64,000 nt of DNA from Haloarculaceae archaeon H-GB1-1 (GTDB taxonomy: Archaea > Halobacteriota > Halobacteria > Halobacteriales > Haloarculaceae). Shown in pieces: positions 27,061 to 36,749 of the stretch (its first letter is position 1; every line of letters begins with the position of its first letter). The stretch covers positions 87,380 through 151,379 of the forward strand of contig JARUKX010000007.1 in NCBI GenBank assembly GCA_029688825.1, given 5' to 3'. The notes under the pieces are model-generated. The model searched no databases. It saw only the letters and a list, made by a program, of their open reading frames with translations, and was not told the origin of the DNA. The translations under genes and the position numbers were made by a program.

Positions 27061-29178
27061 GTGACTGACGGTACCGGCCCGGACCGAGAACGTCTCCTGA
27101 TGCTCGCGCTCGTGACGACGAGCGTGCTCGTTCTCGTCGCCGGGTCCGTAATCGGTGTCGTCGCCCCTGGAGCGACCGTCGGAGGGTCGAATGTCGATAC
27201 TGGATCACATACGAATCCGGAGAGTGTCTCAGACAGTGCAGATTTAAGTGCCGTCGAACGTCAGATGGCAGATCGGCTGGCTACGAGAGTCCGCAGCGGA
27301 TCGGTAAACATCAGCCAAAATAATGCAGCGGATATTCGCCAATCGGTCAACGACTCGGAATACCAGGAATTACTGGATCGGTACGCGAGGGTCGCAAATG
27401 AAACGGGACATGTGAACCGATCGATTGCGTTCCGACGCGTCCAGTCGGACCAGCTCGAATTCACGAAAGCCGTCGAGGGGTACTGGGATCTGTACGAGTG
27501 GTATCGGACGATAAAATCAGCTGAGAAGTCTCCTGAAGGCTTTTATCGGGGAACTTACGCTTCTCAAGAATTATCGCTCGAGTCAAAACAAGTTGCCCAA
27601 CAACTCGAACGCAAGTGGCGAAACGTCAACGAAAGCCATTCAGAGTTGGTTGCCTCACAGCGTCGTCTTGATAACCTGACAGCAAGTAACGAGACATCTC
27701 TATCCCAAATTAACCGAACCGTCTCCGAAATCAATCAGACGCATCAGACTGTGCGCAACGAGGAATTCATTAGAACGTCGCTCATTTTACGTCCGCGTAG
27801 TAGTGAGATCTCCTTTACCGATCCGCTCAAGGTCGACGGCCAGTTGCGCACGAGGAAAGGGCGTCCAGTTGCGAACCGAAACCTGACGTTTTCTGTAGGC
27901 AATGAGATAGTCCACACCCAGACCGATTCCCTCGGCCGATTTGATCTCATCTACCGACCAACCAATCTCTCAGTAACTACAACTACCCTACCCATCAGGT
28001 TAATACCTGAAAATGAATCGTTGTATCTCTCTTCACAACAGGTGATAGAAGTTTCTATAGAGCAAACTCCAACAGAAATTGATGCTGATGTCACCCCCAC
28101 TAAACTGGCATACGGCGACAAGGTGGAGGTTTCGGGGACGATTGGCCATGGCAATGTGGGCGCATCGAACGTGACATATCTAGTTCTTATAAATGATCAG
28201 GTTATTGCTCAAAATACAAGTGGCCCAACAGGAGAGTACAACGAGTCCTTCCGAGTGCCTGCGGGGGTACCTTCTGGACCGCAATCGATCGAGGTGATTG
28301 TCCCACGCGAGGAGCGAATATTATCAAGCGCGAACGAAAGCGTGGTTGTCGACGTCGCCGAGTCGGAAACGACGTTGGTGGTTACTGCAGAACATGTTGG
28401 GGACAGGACAGTCCGTGTATCCGGATCCATTGAGACAGTTGCTGGGCGGCAAGTTGCGCATCAGCAAATCCACATCAGTGCAAATGGGACTACGCTTGGA
28501 ACAGTGACGACTGGTCCTTCGGGACACTTTAAACAAACATTCGCAGTACCTACTGATGTGGGGAGATCAGGACCATTCAGTTCATTCGAAGTAATTACTC
28601 TCAAGGCCACGTACGATGGCGAGCTGACGAACCTCCAGAGTGATTTCACCGAAAGAACAGTCAACGTGTCATCATCACCGATTGGGGTCTCGATTGCTGG
28701 AGGTGTCGCTGTCCTGGTGATGCTCGGTGTGAGTTTTGTCGCTACTAGAAGAATTATTCGAGCATTAGTAAATAGGCCGAGAAATTACGATGGTCCACCA
28801 CAGCATAAAGGAACGGGGGCAACAAGTAAAGTGTCAAGTGCAGACTACAGAACACTGTTGTCCGCCGTTCGGGACCACATTGAAAGTGAACGGTATGAAA
28901 TGGCAGTTATTCTATCATACCAGGTTCTCCGTCAGAGATATGCACAGAATATTGCGAATGGTACTCGACAGACCCCCTGGGAGTTTTACCGATCCTGTGA
29001 ACAGTCTGGCATGGATGAAAAGACCCTTACAGTGATAGAAGAACTGACAACACTATACGAACAAGTTCAATTCCGTGCAGTATCGCTGAGCACAGGGTCA
29101 GTTGAACCAGTCCTCAACCGTCTCGAGACAGTTCTCGGAAATGAGGATGAAATAGATGAAAGCCGCGGGACAAATTGA
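27061..29178 (+). CDS. Large exported DUF4129 protein with Ig-like repeats
   Basis: 705 residues from a GTG start. N-terminal membrane/signal helix (about 13-38); a helical region (about 60-230); two to three Ig-like beta domains (about 250-530: FTDPLKVDGQL, KVEVSGTIGHG, RTVRVSGSIETV); a second membrane helix (about 541-565); and a C-terminal DUF4129 domain with DYRTLLSAVRDHIESERYEMAVIL and TPWEFYRSC. DUF4129 proteins belong with MoxR/DUF58; known relatives include transglutaminase fusions, but no transglutaminase is seen here. Base composition changes inside the gene: after about 27240 it becomes AT-rich (line 28021-28080 has 21 G+C of 60). Confidence 0.8.
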   Translation: MTDGTGPDRERLLMLALVTTSVLVLVAGSVIGVVAPGATVGGSNVDTGSHTNPESVSDSADLSAVERQMADRLATRVRSGSVNISQNNAADIRQSVNDSEYQELLDRYARVANETGHVNRSIAFRRVQSDQLEFTKAVEGYWDLYEWYRTIKSAEKSPEGFYRGTYASQELSLESKQVAQQLERKWRNVNESHSELVASQRRLDNLTASNETSLSQINRTVSEINQTHQTVRNEEFIRTSLILRPRSSEISFTDPLKVDGQLRTRKGRPVANRNLTFSVGNEIVHTQTDSLGRFDLIYRPTNLSVTTTTLPIRLIPENESLYLSSQQVIEVSIEQTPTEIDADVTPTKLAYGDKVEVSGTIGHGNVGASNVTYLVLINDQVIAQNTSGPTGEYNESFRVPAGVPSGPQSIEVIVPREERILSSANESVVVDVAESETTLVVTAEHVGDRTVRVSGSIETVAGRQVAHQQIHISANGTTLGTVTTGPSGHFKQTFAVPTDVGRSGPFSSFEVITLKATYDGELTNLQSDFTERTVNVSSSPIGVSIAGGVAVLVMLGVSFVATRRIIRALVNRPRNYDGPPQHKGTGATSKVSSADYRTLLSAVRDHIESERYEMAVILSYQVLRQRYAQNIANGTRQTPWEFYRSCEQSGMDEKTLTVIEELTTLYEQVQFRAVSLSTGSVEPVLNRLETVLGNEDEIDESRGTN

Positions 29179-29543
29179 ATCACAGCTACAGTCACTAAGC
29201 TACCTTTGACCAGCAAGTCTTCGCCAAACGTGTGACGAGAGACCAGCGAATACGTGAATGGGTTTATGAATCATTGGCCAGATGACGACACCACCTTTAT
29301 AGAACCTGACATGGTATACGAACAGGCAGTCAAGGATATCGAACCGTCACTAGTAAGAGACAGCAACTCACTCGTCTCCGGGAAATACAGCGTTCACAAC
29401 AGGACCACTTCTACGATTATGAAACTTTTGACTATCTGGGCACACTTGTCAAACCCGAGTCAGGTAGAAGATTGACGGCAGGCAGCTGACTGAGTCGGTC
29501 AGACCAAGGTGTTTTTCAATACTTCCAAAGTAAAGCTACCTCA
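29179..29543 (+). other. Gene-poor gap with fragmentary coding-like sequence
   Basis: No convincing gene. Frame one holds a possible 73-codon ORF (29254-29475). Another frame reads SKRQQLTRLREIQ, then HFYDYETFDYLGTLVKPESG before a stop near 29485, which looks protein-like. The pieces are in different frames and could be remnants of a disrupted gene. An AT-rich TATA-like element (tttttcaatact, 29512-29523) lies 21-32 bp before the next gene. Confidence 0.4.
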
Positions 29544-30569
29544 ATGACCGGACAGCGTGGTTCTAGATTCGCGTGGTTGCTTCTGCCACGCCCGGTTCGG
29601 AACCTCCCTGCAGATCTCGCTGCTATACTTGCGGTAACCGTCCTAGCTATTCTGAGCGCTCTACTTCCCGTAGTCCACAAGACACCAGTACGGATTGTAG
29701 TCGCTCTGCCATTTCTTCTGTTTGCTCCTGGCTATGCACTAGTCGCCGCATTGATTCCCGAATCTGGTGGTAGTGACTTGGAGGGTACCAACAGCGGAAT
29801 CAATCCGATAGAACGCATTGCACTGTCGGTGGGGTTAAGCATCGCTGTCGTTCCCCTGATTGGGCTAACGCTGAATTTTACACCGGCCGCTATCCGTCTC
29901 ATACCGATACTTCTCGGTGTTGGTGGCTTTACCATTACGACCACCGTATTCGCAGCGTGGCGACGCTGGAAGCTACCTCAGGAGGAGCGATTATCAATAC
30001 CCTACAAAACATGGTTACGAACCGGATATCGGGAACTCCGACATCCCGCGACCTCCATCGACAGAATCCTGACCGTGGGTCTAATCGTCAGTGTGATTCT
30101 CGCTGTTGGCTCTGTAGGCTATGCCGTTTCTGCCCCTACGGAAAGCGAATCGTTCACCGAATTCTACCTCTTGACAGAGGGGAAAAACGGGAGTCTCACA
30201 GCGGAAGATTATCCTAAAGAGTTCGTCTCGGGAAGTGGCAAATCAATGGTGGTCGGTGTGAACAATCACGAGTATCAACCATCACAGTACACCGTCGTCA
30301 TTGTGATACAACGGGTTCGCTCCAGCTCGCTATCGACGAGAGTCATGGCAGAGCAGGAACTCTATCGACTCCAGACACCCCGACTCGAACACAACGAGTC
30401 TTGGCAGCGCCAGCACCAGGTAAACCCGACAATGAGCGGTCACCGTCTGCGTCTGCAATACCTGTTATATCGCGGAACTGTGCCTGAGAATCCGACCATC
30501 GAGACCGCGTATCGCGAAGCGCATCTCTGGATCAACGTCTCGAACGGCATTGACAGGACGGAAGCCTAA
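29544..30569 (+). CDS. DUF1616 membrane protein
   Basis: 341 residues. Four hydrophobic helices in the first half (about 24-45, 50-70, 88-110, 115-138), a basic cytoplasmic loop, a fifth helix (about 172-195) and a C-terminal extracytoplasmic domain of about 145 residues with Ig-like character (MVVGVNNHEYQPSQYTVVIV). This matches DUF1616, a family common near archaeal glycosylation and cell-surface genes; function unknown. It follows the DUF4129 gene and has its own TATA box. Confidence 0.75.
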   Translation: MTGQRGSRFAWLLLPRPVRNLPADLAAILAVTVLAILSALLPVVHKTPVRIVVALPFLLFAPGYALVAALIPESGGSDLEGTNSGINPIERIALSVGLSIAVVPLIGLTLNFTPAAIRLIPILLGVGGFTITTTVFAAWRRWKLPQEERLSIPYKTWLRTGYRELRHPATSIDRILTVGLIVSVILAVGSVGYAVSAPTESESFTEFYLLTEGKNGSLTAEDYPKEFVSGSGKSMVVGVNNHEYQPSQYTVVIVIQRVRSSSLSTRVMAEQELYRLQTPRLEHNESWQRQHQVNPTMSGHRLRLQYLLYRGTVPENPTIETAYREAHLWINVSNGIDRTEA

Positions 30570-30640
30570 CGACAAATCTGCCCCTGTCAGCCAAGTTAAT
30601 AGGGTTGAAATAGCAGGACGTACTCGCTAAATCCAGACTA

Positions 30641-32425
30641 ATGGCCGACGAAGAGGTCTCATTGCGGCAAAAGTTGGACTCGCTGCGGCGGGTCAGTTCC
30701 TACCGCCCGGTCTATACCGCTTTCATCATAGTTTTCAGTTTCGTATCGACGTTGTTCGAAGCAGTCGGACTCACATTCCTCGTTCCGATAATCGAGGCAG
30801 CCCAGTCGTCTGGTGGCCAGAGTAGCGAGCCGAGCGCCATCGCCGGGATGTTCCTTCGGGCATACGACATGCTCAATATCCCATTTACCTTGGAGTACAT
30901 GATTCTCGGAGTCGCATTAGTCATGACGCTCCGATACACGCTGACCTTTGCAGCAAAGTGGTTGGCCCTCAAGATTCGCATAGAGTACGAGAAATATCTG
31001 AAGCAGATGACCTACGAACTCGCATTGGGAGCCACGATCTCGTATTACGACAACAAAGGGTCTGACGACATCCTGAACGCGATTATCACTCAGACGAGGT
31101 ACGCTGGCCGCATTATTCAGAACGGTGTTAAATTATTCCAGCAGTCCCTTCTCAGCTTGATATACGTCGCCATTGCACTTTCATTGGCACCGTCGATGAC
31201 AGCCGTCGCAGCCGTCCTACTCGGGGGAATAACGTACGTCATCAGGTACGTACTCGAACCAGCCTATACTGTCGGTGATAGGGTCGCCGAAGCAAACGAG
31301 CGACTTCAGCAGAACGTTCAAGCTGGGACGCAGGGGATCCGGGACGTGAAACTGTTCGGCATGACCGAGGATCTACTCTCTGAGTTCTACGATATCGTCG
31401 GAGAATACGCGACGTCAAGTATCACTCTCCGAAGGAATCGGGTCGCAATACAGAGCTTCTATCAACTCGCCGCTGCACTCATGATATTTTTCATAATTTA
31501 CTTTTCTGTTAGGTTTTTATCGCTGACAATTGCTTCACTCGGCGTATTCCTGTTCGCGATGTTCCGTCTCGCGCCCCGGGTTAGTACGTTGAACAAATTG
31601 GTGTACGATATTGAAAGTGACCTGCCACATCTGGTCCGAACACACGAGTTCGCCAACCATCTGGAAGACTCACAGGAACCAGATAGTGGTTCCCAGGAAG
31701 TGGTGGACGAGATCCAAACTCTTGATTTCGACGGCGTCTCGTTTTCTTACGACAGCGAGCAGGTGCTCGAGGACATCTCTTTCAGAGTCAACCAGGGAGA
31801 ATTCGTCGCCTTCGTCGGACAATCGGGGGCAGGCAAATCGACTATCGTTTCACTTCTGGCACGGATGTACAATCCGGAAAGCGGTACAATCGAAGCAAAC
31901 GGCATTCCAATCAGCGAGTTCGACATTCGGGAATGGCGTAGTGAGATAGCGATGGTCAGGCAAAACCCACACATATTTAACGAAACGCTCCGCGATAACC
32001 TGTCCTTGTCCGAGAACGTCCCAGAGTCGGAGATGAAACGTGTCGCTGAGATCGCACGTGTGACTGAGTTTCTCGACGAACTTCCAGATGGCTACGATAC
32101 GGTCGTCGGGGACGATGGAGTGAAACTATCGGGAGGCCAACGCCAGCGCGTTGCGCTCGCGAGGGCACTGCTCACTGACGCCGAGTTACTCGTTCTCGAC
32201 GAAGCGACCAGCGATCTCGACTCAGATCTTGAACAGCGGATCCATCGAGCCATCGAGAACCTCGACGAAGACAGAACTATCCTCGCGATTGCCCACCGTC
32301 TCTCAACTGTTCGGAACGCAGATACAATCTACACGATAGAGAACGGAAGAATATCTGAACAGGGTACTCACGAGGACTTGCTAGCCGAAGAGGGGACATA
32401 CGCGGAACTATATTCGATACAATGA
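30641..32425 (+). CDS. ABC exporter with fused permease and ATPase (possible glycolipid flippase)
   Basis: 594 residues. Six membrane helices in residues about 20-320, then the ATP-binding cassette: Walker A GQSGAGKST (about 392-400), Q-loop VRQNPHIF, signature LSGGQRQR (about 496-503), Walker B LLVLDEATSDLD (about 515) and the H-loop AIAHRLSTV. This is the homodimeric MsbA/PglK layout. PglK flips lipid-linked oligosaccharides in Campylobacter N-glycosylation; here the gene directly precedes a nonulosonate pathway in a glycan locus, so a flippase role is likely but inferred. Confidence 0.85.
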   Translation: MADEEVSLRQKLDSLRRVSSYRPVYTAFIIVFSFVSTLFEAVGLTFLVPIIEAAQSSGGQSSEPSAIAGMFLRAYDMLNIPFTLEYMILGVALVMTLRYTLTFAAKWLALKIRIEYEKYLKQMTYELALGATISYYDNKGSDDILNAIITQTRYAGRIIQNGVKLFQQSLLSLIYVAIALSLAPSMTAVAAVLLGGITYVIRYVLEPAYTVGDRVAEANERLQQNVQAGTQGIRDVKLFGMTEDLLSEFYDIVGEYATSSITLRRNRVAIQSFYQLAAALMIFFIIYFSVRFLSLTIASLGVFLFAMFRLAPRVSTLNKLVYDIESDLPHLVRTHEFANHLEDSQEPDSGSQEVVDEIQTLDFDGVSFSYDSEQVLEDISFRVNQGEFVAFVGQSGAGKSTIVSLLARMYNPESGTIEANGIPISEFDIREWRSEIAMVRQNPHIFNETLRDNLSLSENVPESEMKRVAEIARVTEFLDELPDGYDTVVGDDGVKLSGGQRQRVALARALLTDAELLVLDEATSDLDSDLEQRIHRAIENLDEDRTILAIAHRLSTVRNADTIYTIENGRISEQGTHEDLLAEEGTYAELYSIQ

Positions 32426-32479
32426 CACGAGCGGTGTGTCGTTAACCGCAACTATCAGCCTGACGTGAATCCGTGGATT

Positions 32480-32486
32480 GATTTAG
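32480..32486 (+). promoter_or_regulatory. TATA box for the nonulosonate operon
   Basis: The element gatttag is 22-28 bp upstream of the ATG at 32508, consistent with a leaderless mRNA for the three coupled genes 32508-35664. Confidence 0.5.
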
Positions 32487-32507
32487 GACCAAAGGGAATC
32501 CCATTGC

Positions 32508-33539
32508 ATGCTGAATGGGAAGAACGTCCTCATTACAGGCGGTGCAGGCTCTGTTGGCCGGGCACTCGTCTCACGGTTTCTTTCAGAGAATCCAAACGTC
32601 GTCCGGATTCTCGATAACAACGAACCGGGTCTGACCGAACTGAAATCCCAACTCGACGATGAGCGGTGCCGGTATCTACTCGGGGACATCAGGGATAAAG
32701 ACCGTCTCATGCGAGCGATGGAAAATATCGATATTGTGGTTCATACAGCTGCAATGAAGCACGTCGACATATCGGAGTACAATCCGTTTGAAGCCGTGAA
32801 GACCAACGTGGTGGGGCTCCAGAACGTAGTCGACGCCGCGATCGATTCGGGAGTTAAGCGACTTATATTCACGAGTAGTGACAAGGCTGCCAGCCCAGCG
32901 AATACGATGGGAACGACGAAACTGCTCGGTGAAAAGCTCGTCACTGCAGGAAACAAGTACAAGGGAAAATCTGATCTCCGTCTCGCATCTGTCCGATTTG
33001 GTAACGTCATCAATTCCTCCCGATCGGTGATTCCCCTGTTTCGTGAGCAAATTCGCGACGGGGGCCCAGTCACGTTGACAAACACCCGAATGACACGGTT
33101 TTTCCTGACGTACGACGACATCGAGGAATTGATCCTCAGCACGGTGAATCGTATGAAAGGTGGTGAGGTATTCGCGTACAAAATGCCCGCGATTCGTATC
33201 GAGGATCTGGCACACGCGATGATAGAAGTGCTTGCACCGAAATACGGCCATGAACCGGACGCAATTGATATCGAAATAATCGGGAAACGGGCCGGCGAAA
33301 CGCTTCACGAAGAGATCATGACCGAACGAGAGGCAGAGCGGACCCTTGAGAACGGGTCGACATTCATGATTGTGCCTGAAAGCACCGGTACGAAGGGGGA
33401 GTACCTCGACCACGGCGGACCAGAAGGATTTGAACCGACAGATCAGATTACGCGGAGTTCTGAAAATGCCGATAAGCTCTCTCGCAACGAGATTATCGAG
33501 TTGCTCGAAGAGAATGCGGCCGTCGAGGGTGTCGCATGA
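32508..33539 (+). CDS. UDP-N-acetylhexosamine 4,6-dehydratase (PseB/CapD/FlaA1 family)
   Basis: 343 residues. NAD loop TGGAGSVGRALV (about 10-21); the family's conserved TAAMKHVDISEYNPFEA (about 82-98); and the active-site block SSDKAASPANTMGTTK (about 124-139). The Asp-Lys pair is present, but methionine stands where PseB has tyrosine, as in the WbpM/CapD branch (SMK type). It would remove water from UDP-GlcNAc to give a 4-keto-6-deoxy sugar, the first step to a pseudaminate- or legionaminate-type sugar. The stop overlaps the next ATG (ATGA). Confidence 0.88.
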   Translation: MLNGKNVLITGGAGSVGRALVSRFLSENPNVVRILDNNEPGLTELKSQLDDERCRYLLGDIRDKDRLMRAMENIDIVVHTAAMKHVDISEYNPFEAVKTNVVGLQNVVDAAIDSGVKRLIFTSSDKAASPANTMGTTKLLGEKLVTAGNKYKGKSDLRLASVRFGNVINSSRSVIPLFREQIRDGGPVTLTNTRMTRFFLTYDDIEELILSTVNRMKGGEVFAYKMPAIRIEDLAHAMIEVLAPKYGHEPDAIDIEIIGKRAGETLHEEIMTEREAERTLENGSTFMIVPESTGTKGEYLDHGGPEGFEPTDQITRSSENADKLSRNEIIELLEENAAVEGVA

Positions 33540-34477
33540 CTACGGTTGCAGTCACCGGTGCGGCAGGATTCATCGGTCGGTGGGTCGTGAACGAGCTTCT
33601 GGACCGGGGCTACACCGTCCGTGGACTCGACAACCTCTCCAACGGGAGTACAGAGAACGTCCGAGAGTTCGAAGCCAACTCCGAGTTTACACTAATCGAA
33701 GGAGATGTCCGAAACAAGTCCGACGTTGAGACGCTCTTCGAGCCAGGAGTGGAGGCCTGTCTCCACTTAGCAGCCGAAATCGACGTTCAAGAGAGTCTCG
33801 ATGATCCGGGCTCACACTTCGAGACTAACGTAGTTGGCACCTACCACGTTCTGGAAGCGTGCCGGAAACAGGACGTCAGACTGGGACTCGTCGGAACCTG
33901 TATGATATATGATATGGCTGACTCGGAGTCGGGCATCAACGAGGCCCACCCAGTACAACCGGCCTCACCTTACGCAGGGACGAAAGCCGCAGCAGAAAAT
34001 CTAGCCGAATCGTACTACCAGGGCTACGATCTCCCCATCACGATTCTCCGCCCGTTCAACACGTACGGACCGTACCAGAAGACCGGGATGGCCGGCGGTG
34101 TCGTCTCGATATTCGTGGACCGAGATATCGAAGGAAAGACACTGAAGATATTCGGGGATGGAACACAGACACGAGATTTACTCTACGCGACCGACTGTGC
34201 ACGGTTCATAGTCGACGCCACCTTCAATGATGAGGCAATCGGCGAGGTGATCAACGCCGGGACCGGAACAGATATTTCCATCAATGAACTTGCCGAGATC
34301 ATTGCCTCCGATGGGACCGAAATTGAGCACGTCAACCACCACCATCCACAGAGCGAGGTCCAGAAGCTTCGGTGCGATCCGTCGAAAGCCGAGGAACTAC
34401 TGGGGTGGACGCCAACCGTGACACTCGAAGAAGGGGTCGATCGGCTCAGAACCTGGCTCGAAGACCGCAAGTCATGA
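33536..34477 (+). CDS. NAD-dependent sugar epimerase/reductase (extended SDR)
   Basis: 313 residues. TGAAGFIGRWV NAD loop (about 7-17), YAGTK catalytic pair (about 146-150), and FNTYGPYQKTG. The usual SS-VYG reads GTCMIYDM, so the first serine is threonine-like. It is coupled on both sides by ATGA overlaps to the dehydratase and the aminotransferase, so it acts on the same sugar. The standard pseudaminate pathway has no such SDR, which hints at an epimer or reduced variant of the intermediate. Confidence 0.83.
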   Translation: MTTVAVTGAAGFIGRWVVNELLDRGYTVRGLDNLSNGSTENVREFEANSEFTLIEGDVRNKSDVETLFEPGVEACLHLAAEIDVQESLDDPGSHFETNVVGTYHVLEACRKQDVRLGLVGTCMIYDMADSESGINEAHPVQPASPYAGTKAAAENLAESYYQGYDLPITILRPFNTYGPYQKTGMAGGVVSIFVDRDIEGKTLKIFGDGTQTRDLLYATDCARFIVDATFNDEAIGEVINAGTGTDISINELAEIIASDGTEIEHVNHHHPQSEVQKLRCDPSKAEELLGWTPTVTLEEGVDRLRTWLEDRKS

Positions 34478-35664
34478 CCGGGGATCTGCCAGCGATAGAC
34501 GGTGGCGAGCCGGCACTGAGTGAGCCCATCGGATACGGAGGGCAAAGCATCGGCGAGGAAGAGAAGGTTGCGATCTGCGAAGCCCTCGAGTCTGACTACG
34601 TGACGAGAGGTCCACGCGTCGACGAATTCGAGGACCGACTCGCCGAGTTCGTCGGTGTGGACCACGCAATCGCGACGACGTCCGGGACGACGGCACTCCA
34701 GCTCGCTGGCGACGCGATAGATCTCGGTCCCGGTGACGAGATTATTACGACACCCCTCACGTTCGTCGCGACTGCGTACCCGGCCTGCCACACCGGAGCG
34801 ACACCGGTATTGGCGGACATCGATACCGAAACCCGAACGATAGACCCGGACGCAGTCAGGGATGCGATAACAGAGGACACACGAGCACTCGTCCCGATGC
34901 ACTACGGTGGCCATCCGTGCGACGTTGACGAATTATTGTCGATCGCGGACACCCACGATTTGACCGTCATATGGGATGCTTGTCACGCCTTCGGGACGAC
35001 GCTCGAGGGAAACCAGGTCGGAAGTGAGCCTGACATGGCGACCTTCAGTTTCCACCCTGTGAAGAATATTACAACAGGAGAGGGTGGTGCGGTAGTGACC
35101 GATGACGACGAACTTGCGGACCGTCTTCGGGCGCTCCGTTCGTTCGACATGAACTACGAGCCAGAGGGACACGAAGAGGAGCCGTGGTATCAAGTGACGG
35201 AAGGGGTCGGATACAACTACAATATCACAGACATCCAGGCAGCCCTCGGACTTGAGCAGATCGACAAAGTTGAGTCGTTCAAGCGACGTCGTCAGGAAAT
35301 CATGGCCCAGTACGACCAAGCGTTCGAGGAAGTTCCTGGGCTACGGACACCCGTGGTTAAAGACGGGGTGGATCCGATGTTTCATCTCTATGCAGTCGAG
35401 ATCGTGGAAGACGAGTTCGGCTGCTCACGGACCAAATTCGTCAACGCGATGCACGCCGAAAACATCTACGTGCAGGTCCATTACGTGCCACTGCACTATC
35501 ACCCGTTCTTCCAGGAGGAGTACGGCTACGAGCGCGGGCAGTTTCCTGAAACGGAGGCCGTGTACGACCGGATCGTCTCACTCCCTCTGTATCCAGCAAT
35601 GAGCGATGATGAGGTCGACAGCATAATCCACGCCATCCACCGATTACACAACACACGCCGATAA
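34474..35664 (+). CDS. DegT/DnrJ/EryC1 aminotransferase (PseC-like)
   Basis: About 396 residues from the ATG at 34474, inside the ATGA overlap with the SDR gene; the open frame extends upstream but homology begins here. PLP-dependent sugar aminotransferase: TSGTTALQLAG (phosphate-binding), IWDACHAFGTTL (Asp that pairs with the pyridine nitrogen), and FSFHPVKNITTGEGGAV with the Schiff-base lysine in HPVKN. It would aminate the 4-keto group made by the dehydratase. Sequence and place point to PseC, but LegC-type use cannot be excluded. Confidence 0.88.
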   Translation: MTGDLPAIDGGEPALSEPIGYGGQSIGEEEKVAICEALESDYVTRGPRVDEFEDRLAEFVGVDHAIATTSGTTALQLAGDAIDLGPGDEIITTPLTFVATAYPACHTGATPVLADIDTETRTIDPDAVRDAITEDTRALVPMHYGGHPCDVDELLSIADTHDLTVIWDACHAFGTTLEGNQVGSEPDMATFSFHPVKNITTGEGGAVVTDDDELADRLRALRSFDMNYEPEGHEEEPWYQVTEGVGYNYNITDIQAALGLEQIDKVESFKRRRQEIMAQYDQAFEEVPGLRTPVVKDGVDPMFHLYAVEIVEDEFGCSRTKFVNAMHAENIYVQVHYVPLHYHPFFQEEYGYERGQFPETEAVYDRIVSLPLYPAMSDDEVDSIIHAIHRLHNTRR

Positions 35665-35702
35665 TCGGAATCCTTTAGCCAGTAGGAACGCCGTGCTTCC
35701 TC

Positions 35703-36749
35703 ATGGCTGAGTTCAGTATCGGGGATCGTCCGTTCGGTCCCGGCGAACCGACGTTCATCATCGCCGAGGCAGGGTCGAACCACAACGGCGACCTCGACAA
35801 TGCGAAGGCGCTTATCGATGTCGCCGCCGATGCTGGTGCGGACGCTGTAAAGTTTCAGACTTTCCGAGCCGAAGATCTCTACGTAGAGAACAGCGGTGCG
35901 GTCGAATATCTGGATGACGATCGTTCTATCTATGAGATAATCGAATCGATGGAAATGCCCTACGAGTGGATTCCTGAACTCCACGACTACTGTCGGAATC
36001 AGGGCGTGTATTTCATGTCGACGCCGTTTGACGAACGGTCTGCTGCAGAACTCGCCGACTACGTACCAGCGTGGAAGGTAGCGAGTTACACCAGTAGTCA
36101 CCATCCATTTCTTCGGCACTTAGCCGGAACTGACAAGCCAGTACTCATGTCGACTGGAGCACACGAGATCGACGAGGTTCAGGAGTCAGTCGACGTACTG
36201 AAAGCAGAAGGGGTGACAGAACTCGTGTTGCTACAGTGCGTCGCATCCTACCCAACGCCCATCTCGGAAATCAACGTCCGAGTCGTCGAAACACTGGCCA
36301 ACGAGTTCGGCGTACTGAGTGGTCTCTCCGACCATACGTTGGACCCGACGATAGCGCCCACCACTGCCGTCGCCCTGGGGGCAAGCGTCATCGAGAAGCA
36401 TGTGACGCTAGATTCTTCGATGGACGGACCGGACCACGAGTTTGCACTCGAACCGGACGAACTAGAAACGATGGTCACCGCAATTAGGGATACAGAAGCT
36501 GCACTCGGGACTGGAGAGAAAACCGTCCTCGAAGTAGAGGCCGAGTTATACCAGAAGGCCAGACGTGCGATTCACACGACCTGTGACATCGCTGCTGGTG
36601 AAACGATTACGGAGGACGATGTGAAGATTCTTAGACCGGGTGACAGAGAGTGTGGCCTCGAACCGAAGTTCTACGAGGACGTGCTCGGACGGACGGCCAG
36701 CAGTAATCTCTCTCGTGGCCAGGGTGTTCAGTGGGACGATCTCGAATAG
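35703..36749 (+). CDS. Nonulosonate synthase (PseI/NeuB family)
   Basis: 348 residues. NeuB barrel: IIAEAGSNHNGDLDNA (about 19-34), AVKFQTF, PFDERSAAEL, LQCVASYPTP (about 178-187), SDHT and EKHVTLD. A C-terminal SAF (antifreeze-like) domain from about residue 285 (RRAIHTTCDIAAGETITEDD) completes the standard length. It condenses PEP with a 2,4-diacylamino-trideoxyhexose. Monocistronic start after a TATA-like cctttag at 35672-35678. It converges with the formyltransferase gene with no gap between stops. Confidence 0.92.
   Translation: MAEFSIGDRPFGPGEPTFIIAEAGSNHNGDLDNAKALIDVAADAGADAVKFQTFRAEDLYVENSGAVEYLDDDRSIYEIIESMEMPYEWIPELHDYCRNQGVYFMSTPFDERSAAELADYVPAWKVASYTSSHHPFLRHLAGTDKPVLMSTGAHEIDEVQESVDVLKAEGVTELVLLQCVASYPTPISEINVRVVETLANEFGVLSGLSDHTLDPTIAPTTAVALGASVIEKHVTLDSSMDGPDHEFALEPDELETMVTAIRDTEAALGTGEKTVLEVEAELYQKARRAIHTTCDIAAGETITEDDVKILRPGDRECGLEPKFYEDVLGRTASSNLSRGQGVQWDDLE

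Noticed and set aside
29254..29475. 73-codon ORF as a real gene
   Set aside because: No motif, no clear promoter at the right distance, and competing protein-like segments in another frame; kept only as possible debris.
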